41,177 bases of DNA, taken from assembly GCF_000961795.1 (NCBI RefSeq), contig NZ_LADU01000129.1, positions 1 to 41,177 of the forward strand. The letters are read 5' to 3'. The position numbers were made by a program, and so were the translations under genes. The notes below the pieces were generated by a model. It did not search any database, was not told where the DNA came from, and saw only the letters and a list, made by a program, of their open reading frames with translations. Shown here piece after piece: positions 7,079 through 14,245 of this stretch; the stretch's first letter is position 1; every line of letters begins with the position of its first letter. The stretch is from Hyphomonas sp. BRH_c22 (lineage in GTDB: Bacteria > Pseudomonadota > Alphaproteobacteria > Caulobacterales > Hyphomonadaceae).

Positions 7079-7816
7079 ATGATCCTCACCTGTCCCTCAT
7101 GTGAGACCCAGTATTTCGCCGATGACTCAACAATCGGTGAAAGCGGGCGAACTGTGAAGTGCGCGACCTGCGGACACAGCTGGTTCGTGCGCCCCGAAGG
7201 CGTCGCCGGACACGAGCATGCCGCCGCGCCAGCCGCCCATGAAGTCTACAGGGAGCGGGTGCGCGAGCAGCGCCGGCGCAAGAGCCGGTTTGCCGCCATG
7301 GTGTCCTGGATCGTCACTGCAGCCCTTTTCTTCACCCTGGGCCTCGCCGCGATCATATTCCGCAATGATGTTGTGAAATTCTGGCCGGAATCGGCGACGG
7401 CCTATAAACGGATCGGCTTTTCGGTGAACCGTTTCGGCCTGGAATTCGAGAATATCGAACGAAGCCGCACGTTCAATGACACGATTCCCGTCGTCACCGT
7501 GTCCGGCAGGGCGGTGAACGTGGCCCGCAGCACGGTCGACACGCCGGCCGTCCGGGTGAGCCTGATGGATGAACGCGGCAAGGAAGTCGCGCTGAAATTC
7601 GGGTCCATCACGCCTGCAGAGCTGGAGGCCGGCGAGACCGGGACGTTCAGGATCGTTCTGGAACAGGCGCCGATGGAAAGTTTCGAAATCGAGCTGTCCT
7701 TCATCGACAAGGCAGATGTACCGCCCGCGCCGGAGCCTGAAACCGGCCCTGCCGCTGAAACCGACACGATCGGGCCGGACTTGGCCGGTCCGGACACCGA
7801 GAGCCCTGTTGAATGA
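7079..7816 (+). CDS. MJ0042-type zinc-ribbon membrane protein
   Basis: 245 residues. The N-terminus is an MJ0042 zinc ribbon with C5xxC8 and C28xxC31. A charged linker and one membrane helix (about 72-94) follow, then a C-terminal domain resembling DUF3426 with an acidic proline-rich tail. The predicted topology puts the zinc ribbon in the cytoplasm and the beta-rich domain in the periplasm. It is divergent from ftsE and overlaps the start of the phosphoribosyltransferase by 4 bases (ATGA). The function is unknown; the zinc ribbon may bind nucleic acid or sense zinc. Confidence 0.85.
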   Translation: MILTCPSCETQYFADDSTIGESGRTVKCATCGHSWFVRPEGVAGHEHAAAPAAHEVYRERVREQRRRKSRFAAMVSWIVTAALFFTLGLAAIIFRNDVVKFWPESATAYKRIGFSVNRFGLEFENIERSRTFNDTIPVVTVSGRAVNVARSTVDTPAVRVSLMDERGKEVALKFGSITPAELEAGETGTFRIVLEQAPMESFEIELSFIDKADVPPAPEPETGPAAETDTIGPDLAGPDTESPVE

Positions 7817-8343
7817 ATGACATGCCGAATATTGAAGTCCTCGTCCCTGAAGACGAGCTGATGCTGCGCATCGAGGCACTGGCCGACACGCTGGCGCCGC
7901 GCCTGCAGGGCGACTGGTCGGCCGTATCGATCCTGATCGGGGCGACGCCATTCACCTCGGACCTGATGAAGGCATTGGCCCGGCGCGGCGTGCACCCGGT
8001 GCTGGACGTGATCTGGCTCGAGAGCTATCGCGACGCCCGCGAAAGTTCCGGACGCGTCGTCGTGCGAGCAGACCTCGGCCGCTCGGTCGAAGGGCGCGGC
8101 GTTCTGCTGCTGGATGACGTGTTCGACACAGGTCGCACGCTGGCCTTTGCCAAGACGCACCTCCTGTCAAAAGGCGCACGCGAAGTGGTCACCTGCGCGC
8201 TGACGCAAAAGCCGTGGGCCCCGCGCGGCGCGGATGGCGTCGACTTCTGCGCCTTCGATTCGCCCGGCCGCTACCTTGTCGGCTATGGCATGGACGATGC
8301 GGGCAAGTATCGCGGCCTGCCCTATATCGGCGCGCTGGACTAG
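7813..8343 (+). CDS. hpt: Hypoxanthine phosphoribosyltransferase
   Basis: 176 residues, the standard HPRT length. The PRPP-binding loop is VLLLDDVFDTGRTL at about 97-110. The purine-binding end is recognisable as VGYGMDDAGKYRGLPYIG near the C-terminus, a hallmark of HPRTs. The enzyme salvages hypoxanthine and guanine to IMP and GMP using PRPP in the cytoplasm. It is translationally coupled to the zinc-ribbon gene by a 4-base overlap and ends face to face with the MAPEG gene, overlapping it by 4 bases on opposite strands. Confidence 0.92.
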   Translation: MNDMPNIEVLVPEDELMLRIEALADTLAPRLQGDWSAVSILIGATPFTSDLMKALARRGVHPVLDVIWLESYRDARESSGRVVVRADLGRSVEGRGVLLLDDVFDTGRTLAFAKTHLLSKGAREVVTCALTQKPWAPRGADGVDFCAFDSPGRYLVGYGMDDAGKYRGLPYIGALD

Positions 8344-8732
8344 GTCAGCGCGTACCAGATACAGGCGCCCGCCGTCACCAGTTTCACGATCAGGGTGAGG
8401 AGCGTGCCGACAGAGCGGCCGAAGCTTGACCCGGACGAGCCGCCAAGACCGATCGCGTGCAGGATGCGGCCGGCGAGAAAGCTGCCGCCGAGGGCATGGA
8501 TCAGCACGACCGGCGCTGAGAGGGCCGCAAGACCCGCAATTCCGATGAGCACAATCGGCACATCCTCGACCGCATTTCCCTGAACGCGGATGGCGCGTTG
8601 CATGGCCTCGTTGGCGCCGTCGCCAAACATGACCTTTTCCTTCCCGCGCACACGCCCGACATTGATCTTCAATGCCAGCATGAGGAAGCCGAACAGGCCG
8701 AAATAGAGTGTCGCAGCTGCAAATGCCGTCAT
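8340..8732 (-). CDS. MAPEG family membrane protein
   Basis: 130 residues with about four membrane helices. The MAPEG signature is present as RAIRVQGNAVEDVPIVL (about 46-62), matching the glutathione-binding N-x-x-E-x-x-P region. Bacterial MAPEG proteins are glutathione transferases or peroxidases of the inner membrane with poorly known substrates. A strong GGGGAGG site precedes the ATG at 8732. Glyoxalase I lies 59 bases upstream on the same strand, so two glutathione-linked proteins are neighbours. Confidence 0.9.
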   Translation of the reverse strand: MTAFAAATLYFGLFGFLMLALKINVGRVRGKEKVMFGDGANEAMQRAIRVQGNAVEDVPIVLIGIAGLAALSAPVVLIHALGGSFLAGRILHAIGLGGSSGSSFGRSVGTLLTLIVKLVTAGACIWYALT

Positions 8733-8791
8733 GGATAGTCCTCCCCGTTTTGGAAAGACTTAGCGCAATTCAGCCAATCTGCACGGAATTT

Positions 8792-9265
8792 CTACCAGGC
8801 GCCAATGTTCCCGGCGCTGGTCCACGGTTCCTTGGGTGCCTTGCGCTCGCCCTTTTGCAGGAGTTCGACGGAAATGCCGTCCGGCGAGCGGACGAAGGCC
8901 ATGTGGCCGTCGCGCGGCGGCCGGTTGATCGTCACGCCCTGTGCGGCGAGGCGTTCGACCGCCGCATAGATATCATCGACCATATAGGCCAGGTGACCAA
9001 AATTGCGGCCGCCCTGATAGTCTTCCGGGTCCCAGTTATGGGTCAGTTCGATCATCGGAATGTTGAGCTGGGTGGGATTGGCGTTCTCCGGAACACCGCC
9101 GAGGCGTTCCACGTCTGCAGGCGAGGCGAGGAAGACCAGCGTGAACCGGCCCTTGTCATTGTCGACGCGGCGGACCTGCTCCAGCCCTAGCCCGTCGCAA
9201 TAGAATTTCAGCGAGGCGTCGATATCGGTGACGCGCACCATGGTGTGAAGAAATTCGATGCTCAT
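8792..9265 (-). CDS. gloA: Lactoylglutathione lyase (glyoxalase I)
   Basis: 157-residue VOC-fold protein. The four metal ligands of glyoxalase I can be placed: H7 (FLHTMVRV), E73 (MIELTHNW), H91 (NFGHLAYMV) and E134 (ISVELLQKG). The enzyme isomerises the methylglyoxal-glutathione hemithioacetal to S-lactoylglutathione in the cytosol. Its length and the THNW block fit the glyoxalase I family; the tail beyond residue 140 is variable. The ATG overlaps the stop of the upstream membrane-protein gene by 4 bases. Confidence 0.92.
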   Translation of the reverse strand: MSIEFLHTMVRVTDIDASLKFYCDGLGLEQVRRVDNDKGRFTLVFLASPADVERLGGVPENANPTQLNIPMIELTHNWDPEDYQGGRNFGHLAYMVDDIYAAVERLAAQGVTINRPPRDGHMAFVRSPDGISVELLQKGERKAPKEPWTSAGNIGAW

Positions 9266-9720
9266 GAGAGGCCTCCATTAAGGTCGCGCAGGACCTGTTT
9301 GAGATTGGGCGGCATCAGGGCGTAATAGCGCCGCATGGCGGTTGCCAGCAGCAGGATCATGAAGCCCATGATGGCGAGGAAGACGGAAAATGTGTGGATC
9401 AGTGTTCCGACCTCGAAAACCGGCGAGGCGCCTGAGGCGCGCCAGAGGGCCGTCCAGACCATGTTGAAGGCGGCCACGAAAGGCGCGACCAGGAAGGAAA
9501 CAATGGCGGCGCAGGCGAAGAAATAGGTCGCCGCCCGCGGCCCTTCGCTGCGCAGGTAGAGATCGGTGAACTCGGCATCCGTGACATCCGCAGGGATTTC
9601 GCCTGTCTCCTTGCGGGCAGAAAGCACTTCAGGCGCGAAATCGCGGGCGGATTTCCAGCGCCATGCGAGGTGCAGGCCCCAGGCGAGCAGGGCAATATAA
9701 AGCAGGATCATTGGCAGCAT
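9262..9720 (-). CDS. Hypothetical membrane protein
   Basis: 152 residues that I do not recognise. A first membrane helix covers about 3-20 and is followed by a charged soluble stretch with acidic residues (EIPADVTDAEF). Two more helices lie near 69-92 and 106-127, before a short basic tail. It overlaps gloA by 4 bases (ATGA) and is probably co-transcribed with gloA and the MAPEG gene. No catalytic motif is visible. Confidence 0.8.
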   Translation of the reverse strand: MLPMILLYIALLAWGLHLAWRWKSARDFAPEVLSARKETGEIPADVTDAEFTDLYLRSEGPRAATYFFACAAIVSFLVAPFVAAFNMVWTALWRASGASPVFEVGTLIHTFSVFLAIMGFMILLLATAMRRYYALMPPNLKQVLRDLNGGLS

Positions 9721-9776
9721 GGAAAAACTGGCAGGCCCGGATATGCGGCGCGTGGCCGACTGCCCCGGCCGCCGGT

Positions 9777-10661
9777 TCAGGCAGCATGGGCGCGTTCATA
9801 GGTCAACATGGCACGCTTTCGCGCCACACCCCAGTGATAGTTATGGAGCCGGCCGTCGGCTGCAAGGGCCCGGTGACAGGGAATGAACCAGCTGATCGGA
9901 TTGGCGCCGACCGCTGCGCCGACAGCGCGCGCCGCGTTCGGATTGCCGGCCGCCCTCGCCAGCTGGCCATAGGTTCGGGTCGTCCCGGCCGGAATTTCGA
10001 GCAGGGCGCGCCAGACCTGCCGCCGGAACGGGGTGCCGTAGAGCGCCACAGGCATGGGTTCGCCGGATTCGAACACCTTGCGCGCAAAGCGTTCGGCCGC
10101 CGCATCATCCCGGCGAATGTCGGCGCCGGGATAGCGCGCGGCAAGATCGGCAAAGGCCTGCGCTTCGCCCACACCCTGATGTTCGAACCCTGTGCGCCTG
10201 GGCGCGCCTTCATCAATGAATCCAAGCCCGACGAGGCCCCGCTGGCCAATCAGCCATGCGCCGAGGCCAAAAGGTGTCGGCGCCTTGCCGAGAACAAGAT
10301 CAGCCCCTGCCCCGCCTGCCTTTGCCTCGCCGGGCGTCAGGCCCTCATGGGCAATGAACAGGTCATGCAGGCGGCCGGGGCCGGAGAGGCCGGTCTCCAG
10401 AGCGGCGTCCAGCACGCTTGCGCCATCGCGCAGCAATTCGCCCGCCTCGCCATGGGCCAGCGCGGCCTGGTACTGCTTGGGGCTGATGCCGGCCCAGCGC
10501 GTGAATTCGCGCTGGAAATGGCTGGGCGAGAGGTTTATCGCCGCCGCCACGCTGGCAAGGTCCGGCCAGTCGCGCCAGGTGTCGCCGAGGTGGTTGAGGG
10601 CGTGCGCCATCCGGTCGTAGGCCCGGGCGCGTTCATCAAGGGGAGCAATCATCGGTGTCAT
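9777..10661 (-). CDS. AraC-type HTH / methylated-DNA-protein cysteine methyltransferase fusion
   Basis: 294 residues. An AraC-type helix-turn-helix occupies about 30-112 and a C-terminal O6-alkylguanine transferase domain about 125-290, with the acceptor cysteine C262 in PCHRAL and the downstream HNYHWGVARKR block. E. coli Ada has an extra N-terminal zinc/methyl-phosphotriester domain; this protein lacks it, so it should repair O6-methylguanine but cannot be switched on the way Ada is. The architecture is, to my knowledge, common in alphaproteobacteria. It diverges from metY, and inverted repeats at 10674-10756 lie immediately upstream of its start. Confidence 0.92.
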   Translation of the reverse strand: MTPMIAPLDERARAYDRMAHALNHLGDTWRDWPDLASVAAAINLSPSHFQREFTRWAGISPKQYQAALAHGEAGELLRDGASVLDAALETGLSGPGRLHDLFIAHEGLTPGEAKAGGAGADLVLGKAPTPFGLGAWLIGQRGLVGLGFIDEGAPRRTGFEHQGVGEAQAFADLAARYPGADIRRDDAAAERFARKVFESGEPMPVALYGTPFRRQVWRALLEIPAGTTRTYGQLARAAGNPNAARAVGAAVGANPISWFIPCHRALAADGRLHNYHWGVARKRAMLTYERAHAA

Positions 10662-10673
10662 GCGCGGCAGTTT

Positions 10674-10756
10674 GCCTGCAGCGACAGGCCGCTTCCACCC
10701 GTTTCTTGCGGCCAGCGCAGCTGAACCGATCTTTTAGGCGAAAGGCCTGTGCAGGC
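10674..10756. promoter_or_regulatory. Paired GCCTG/CAGGC inverted repeats between the Ada-like gene and metY
   Basis: Site A (10674-10689) is GCCTG-N6-CAGGC and site B (10745-10756) is GCCTG-TG-CAGGC. The two sites can also pair with each other: 10744-10749 with 10685-10690 (6 bp) and 10750-10756 with 10674-10680 (7 bp), a 13-bp helix with a 4-base bulge enclosing 53 bases. This could be two operator sites for the divergent genes, or a structured metY leader RNA. A weak promoter candidate (TTGCGG, 16 bases, GATCTT) lies between the sites. Confidence 0.45.
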
Positions 10757-10806
10757 TGTCGTCTGGCGCTACAAGGATGCGGACAAGAGTGAAAAGGGAG
10801 ACACGA

Positions 10807-12117
10807 ATGACACAGGGATTTTCCACGCGCGCCATCCATGCAGGTAGCGCCCCGGATCCGGTAACCGGATCGCGCGCGCAGCCGATCCACCAGACAACCA
10901 GCTTCGTGTTCCGCGACGCCCAGCATGCGGCCAACCTGTTCGCGCTCCAGGAATTCGGCAACATCTATACCCGCCTCGGCAACCCGACCACCGGCGCGCT
11001 GGAAGCCCGTATTGCCGACCTCGAAGGCGGCACGATGGGCGTTGCGACCGCATCCGGCCATGCCGCCCAGCTTCTGGCCTTCCATGTGCTGATGGAGCCG
11101 GGTGCCAATATTGTTGCCGCGCGCCAGCTCTATGGCGGCTCGATCAACCAGCTCTCCCACGCGTTCAAGAAGTTCGGCTGGGAGGTCAAATTCGTCGACA
11201 TTGACGATGTGGCGGGCTTTGAGACCGCTGTCGATGACAAGACCCGCGTGATCTTTACCGAAAGCCTTGCCAATCCGGGCGGGCTGGTCACGGACCTCGC
11301 CGCCATTGCGAAGATCGCCGCCCGGCATGGCATTCCCTACATGGTCGATAACACGATGGCCTCGCCCTATCTTTGCCGCCCGCTGGAGCATGGCGCGAAC
11401 ATCGTGGTTGAAAGCCTGACCAAGTTCATTGGCGGGCATGGCAACTCGATTGGCGGCATTGTGATCGATGGCGGCAATTTCGACTGGCTGGCCAGCAAGG
11501 CGAAATTCCCGACCATGGCGAGCCCGCAATCCTACTATAATGACATGGTGTTCGGCGAAGCCTTTGGCGCGCTGCCGCTTGGCCCGGACGGGTCCAATGT
11601 GAACATTGCCTTCGCCATTGCCGCGCGGGCCTTCTCGCTGCGCGACCTTGGCCCGGCAATCTCGCCGATGAATGCCTTCCTGATCATGACCGGCTGCGAG
11701 ACGCTGCCTTTGCGCATGGAGCGCCATTGTGCGAACGCGCTCAAAGTGGCCGAGCACCTGAGCAGCCATGACAAGGTGAGCTGGGTTCGCTATGCGGGCC
11801 TGAAGGGTGACAAGCATTATGACCGCGCCCAGACCTATATGCCGAAGGGCGCAGGCGCCGTGTTCACCTTCGGCCTGAAAGGCGGGCATGACGCCGGCGT
11901 GAAACTGGTCGAAGGCGTGAAACTGTTCAGCCACCTCGCCAATATCGGCGATACGCGCTCGCTGATCATTCACCCGGCATCGACCACGCACAGCCAGCTG
12001 ACCAATGCGCAGAAGACCGCGGCTGGCGCTGCGCCCGATACGGTCCGCCTGTCGGTCGGCATCGAGGATGCTGCTGATATCATTGCAGATCTGGACCAGG
12101 CGCTGGCGGCGCTCTGA
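10807..12117 (+). CDS. metY: O-acetylhomoserine aminocarboxypropyltransferase (sulfhydrylase)
   Basis: 436-residue PLP enzyme of the Cys/Met metabolism family that makes homocysteine from O-acetylhomoserine and sulfide. The PLP lysine is K206 in ESLTKFIGGHG, and D181 (YMVDNTMASP) should contact the pyridine nitrogen. The length and the insertion around LKGDKHYDRAQTYMPKGAG favour MetY over the shorter MetZ (about 400). I start at 10807, after AAAAGGGAGA, rather than at the in-frame ATG at 10777, because homology begins at TQGFSTRAIHAG. It lies upstream of the GST gene with a 78-base gap. Confidence 0.93.
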   Translation: MTQGFSTRAIHAGSAPDPVTGSRAQPIHQTTSFVFRDAQHAANLFALQEFGNIYTRLGNPTTGALEARIADLEGGTMGVATASGHAAQLLAFHVLMEPGANIVAARQLYGGSINQLSHAFKKFGWEVKFVDIDDVAGFETAVDDKTRVIFTESLANPGGLVTDLAAIAKIAARHGIPYMVDNTMASPYLCRPLEHGANIVVESLTKFIGGHGNSIGGIVIDGGNFDWLASKAKFPTMASPQSYYNDMVFGEAFGALPLGPDGSNVNIAFAIAARAFSLRDLGPAISPMNAFLIMTGCETLPLRMERHCANALKVAEHLSSHDKVSWVRYAGLKGDKHYDRAQTYMPKGAGAVFTFGLKGGHDAGVKLVEGVKLFSHLANIGDTRSLIIHPASTTHSQLTNAQKTAAGAAPDTVRLSVGIEDAADIIADLDQALAAL

Positions 12118-12130
12118 TCGCGCGAAAATT

Positions 12131-12186
12131 TCCTTCCCTGTTTGCCGGAACGCCTGCAATGTAGGCGCTTGGCCAACAGGGGAGGG
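12131..12186 (+). promoter_or_regulatory. Leader hairpin masking the GST Shine-Dalgarno
   Basis: Bases 12131-12142 pair with 12175-12186 in 12 consecutive pairs (two of them G-U). A one-base mismatch, 3 bp (12144-12146 with 12171-12173), a small internal loop and a 5-bp terminal stem (12151-12155 with 12163-12167) with a 7-base loop follow. The right arm contains GGGGAGGG, the only good ribosome binding site for the ATG at 12196, so the stem would hide it. No T-tract follows, so it is a poor intrinsic terminator. Confidence 0.6.
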
Positions 12187-12195
12187 TTCACACCC

Positions 12196-13138
12196 ATGGC
12201 AGATGCCCGCAGCATTATCCTGCACGAATATCCGACGTCGCCCTTCGCGGAGAAAGTGCGCCTGGCGCTGAAGCTGAAAAACCTCGCCTATTCGCGGGTC
12301 GAGATCCCCGTGATCATGCCCCGGCCGGACCTGATGCCGCTGACAGGCGGTTATCGCCGCACGCCGGTCATGCAGATCGGCGCCGACATCTATTGCGACA
12401 CGGCGATCATCCTGCGGGAGCTGGAATCCCGCTTTGCCACGGTGTCATTGCGCACGTCGGGCCATGAGGGCCTCGCCCAGATGGTGGCCGGGTGGACCGA
12501 CTCACGCTGGTTCCAGTCATCGGTGGCCGTGATTTTCGGCGAACGCGGCGACAGCGTGCCCGAGGATTTCAAGAAGGACCGCGAGCAATTATCCGGCCGG
12601 CCGTTCGACACTGATGCCATGAAGCGTATCGCGCCGATGATGCGCGACCAGTGGCGCGCGCGGCTGATGCTGCTGGAAGAGCGCCTGCAGGCGGGCAAGG
12701 GCGCCGGCGCGGGCATCTACCTTGTCGGCGCGAAGCCGGGTCTGGTCGATGTTCACGCTTACATGAATCCCTGGTTCATGATGGCCAATGTCCCGGATTT
12801 CGCGAAGGAATGCCTGGAATCGGCGCCGCTGACGCGCGCCTGGTATGACCGCCTCACCGAAGCGGAAGGCCAGGAACCTGAAACCATCACGTCGGCCGAA
12901 GCGCTGGCCATCGGCAGGGGCGCCGCGCCTTGTCTCGGCCACCACGCTGAACGAACCCCAGGGCTTCTTGCCGGGAGACCGTGTGGCGGTCGCGCCTGAC
13001 GATTACGGGCAGGTGTGGGTTGAAGGCGAACTGGTGCACGCAGACCCCCAGAGGCTGATCCTGCAACGCACTTCGCCTGAGGCCGAGACCATCCACGTTC
13101 ACTTCCCGCGCGCCGGTTTCCTGGTCCGCCGGGCCTGA
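12196..13138 (+). pseudogene. Glutathione S-transferase family protein, frameshifted near the 3' end
   Basis: The ATG at 12196 follows GGGGAGGG. The frame gives a GST-type thioredoxin N-domain (EYPTSPFAEKVRLALKLK, then TPVMQIG and DTAIILRELE) and a helical C-domain. It then slips after about residue 240 into an out-of-frame tail that stops at 12999. In the next frame, PRLVSATTLNEPQGFLPGD continues to a stop at 13138. Removing one G from the GGGG run at 12917-12920 restores a 313-residue protein with a final domain of about 55 residues (FLPGDRVAVAPDDYGQVWV to HVHFPRAGFLVRRA), an ending I recall from related alphaproteobacterial GST-like proteins. It is either a sequencing error in a homopolymer or a real, possibly recent, frameshift. 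If translated as read, the product covers 12196-12999. Confidence 0.75.
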
Positions 13139-13202
13139 CAAGGCTTGCGCATGCGCCTCCCGAATATAGGCTGGCAAAAAACCAGTCATGGGAGGACGGA
13201 GA

Positions 13203-14159
13203 ATGAAGCGTTTGATGATTGCAGGCCTGTTGGTGCTGGGCGCATGCCAGTCGGCACAGGGCGACGAACTGGCGGCAGACGTCGCTGCGGACGAAAGCTG
13301 GTACCCGTCCAGATATGGCCCCGACGACCGGCTGGGCGCCCTGAACAATCTCAGCCCGGAAAAAACCGCGGCGGCGGCAAGGCTGGTGACGACCGGCAAG
13401 ACCTATTCGCTCGGCATGGTGACGGGGCGCGACACACCGGCTTATGGCCCGCGCGAATATGACGTGACGGTCCTTCAGCTGTCGGATGGGTCGGGAACAC
13501 CGCTGGGCGAGAACAAGGCGACCGGCAATGATGACATTGTCGATGTCTGGGTCGGTATTGGCAGCCAGATCGACGGCCTCGGCCATATGGGCATCAACCA
13601 CCAGTATTATAACGGCGTGCCGGTGGCAGACTTTGTTACCCCGTCAGGCCTGACGCAGTTCGGCACCCACCTGCTGCCGCCGATCGCGACACGCGGCATC
13701 CTGCTGGACATGACCCGGGCGTTCGGCGATCCGGTCGCGCCGGGCACCGCGTTCAATAGGGCCGAGATCGAAGCGGCCGCCAAGAGCGCGGGCGTGACCA
13801 TCGGGACAGGTGATGTGGTGATATTCCATACCGGCACGATGACGGCGCAGGCGGACGCTGCCGAACTCAGCCCCGCCGAACCGGGCATTGGTGTCGATGG
13901 CATCCAGTACCTGGCAGACCTGGGCGTGGTCGCCATCGGGTCCGACACCTGGGCGGTGGAAGTCATCCCGTTCGAGAACGAGGCGCGGCCATTTGACGGG
14001 CACCTGACCATGCTGGCGAAGAACGGGGTCTATATCCTCGAAAACATGGTGACGGATGAACTCGCGGCCGATGGCGCGACCGAGTTCTTCTTCACGCTGG
14101 GCGCGCCCCGCCTTGAAGGCACGGTCCAGGCGATCATCAATCCGGTTGCCATCCGCTAG
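13203..14159 (+). CDS. Cyclase-family (COG1878) lipoprotein
   Basis: 318 residues from the ATG at 13203, which follows GGAGGACGGAGA. The N-terminus is a lipoprotein signal with the lipobox LGAC and acylated cysteine near residue 15, so the enzyme should sit in the periplasm, tethered to a membrane. The body matches the Cyclase family (kynurenine formamidase/isatin hydrolase fold), with QIDGLGHMGINHQYYNG as the metal-site region and GDVVIFHTG further on. This subgroup lacks the classical HxGTHxDxPxH form and instead shows the DxLxH...YNG version. The substrate is probably a cyclic amide or an ester-like compound, but it cannot be named. Confidence 0.85.
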   Translation: MKRLMIAGLLVLGACQSAQGDELAADVAADESWYPSRYGPDDRLGALNNLSPEKTAAAARLVTTGKTYSLGMVTGRDTPAYGPREYDVTVLQLSDGSGTPLGENKATGNDDIVDVWVGIGSQIDGLGHMGINHQYYNGVPVADFVTPSGLTQFGTHLLPPIATRGILLDMTRAFGDPVAPGTAFNRAEIEAAAKSAGVTIGTGDVVIFHTGTMTAQADAAELSPAEPGIGVDGIQYLADLGVVAIGSDTWAVEVIPFENEARPFDGHLTMLAKNGVYILENMVTDELAADGATEFFFTLGAPRLEGTVQAIINPVAIR

Positions 14160-14183
14160 GCATTTTCCTCTTCGTCGCGGCCA

Positions 14184-14219
14184 AATAAAAAACGCCGCCC
14201 TCTTCCGGGGGCGGCGTTT
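14184..14219 (-). terminator. Bidirectional intrinsic terminator
   Basis: A 10-bp perfect stem (14191-14200 with 14209-14218) encloses an 8-base loop. On the minus strand it is followed by TTTTTTATTT, making a classical terminator for the TonB-dependent receptor. On the plus strand a shorter T-run follows, so it may also end the cyclase transcript. Confidence 0.9.
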
Positions 14220-14245
14220 ATCTGTGGGCTGAGAGCCTGAAGCGT

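Noticed and set aside
10662..10806. SAM-II, SAM/SAH or similar riboswitch before metY
   Set aside because: The conserved core sequences of these classes that I know are not present; only generic inverted repeats are seen.
10636..12225. Long open frame antisense to metY (529 codons)
   Set aside because: It lies opposite the strongly recognisable metY and its sequence is the reverse-strand shadow expected in GC-rich DNA; no family match.
14184..14219. GC hairpin as a possible regulatory RNA
   Set aside because: The T-run and position between convergent genes explain it fully as a terminator.
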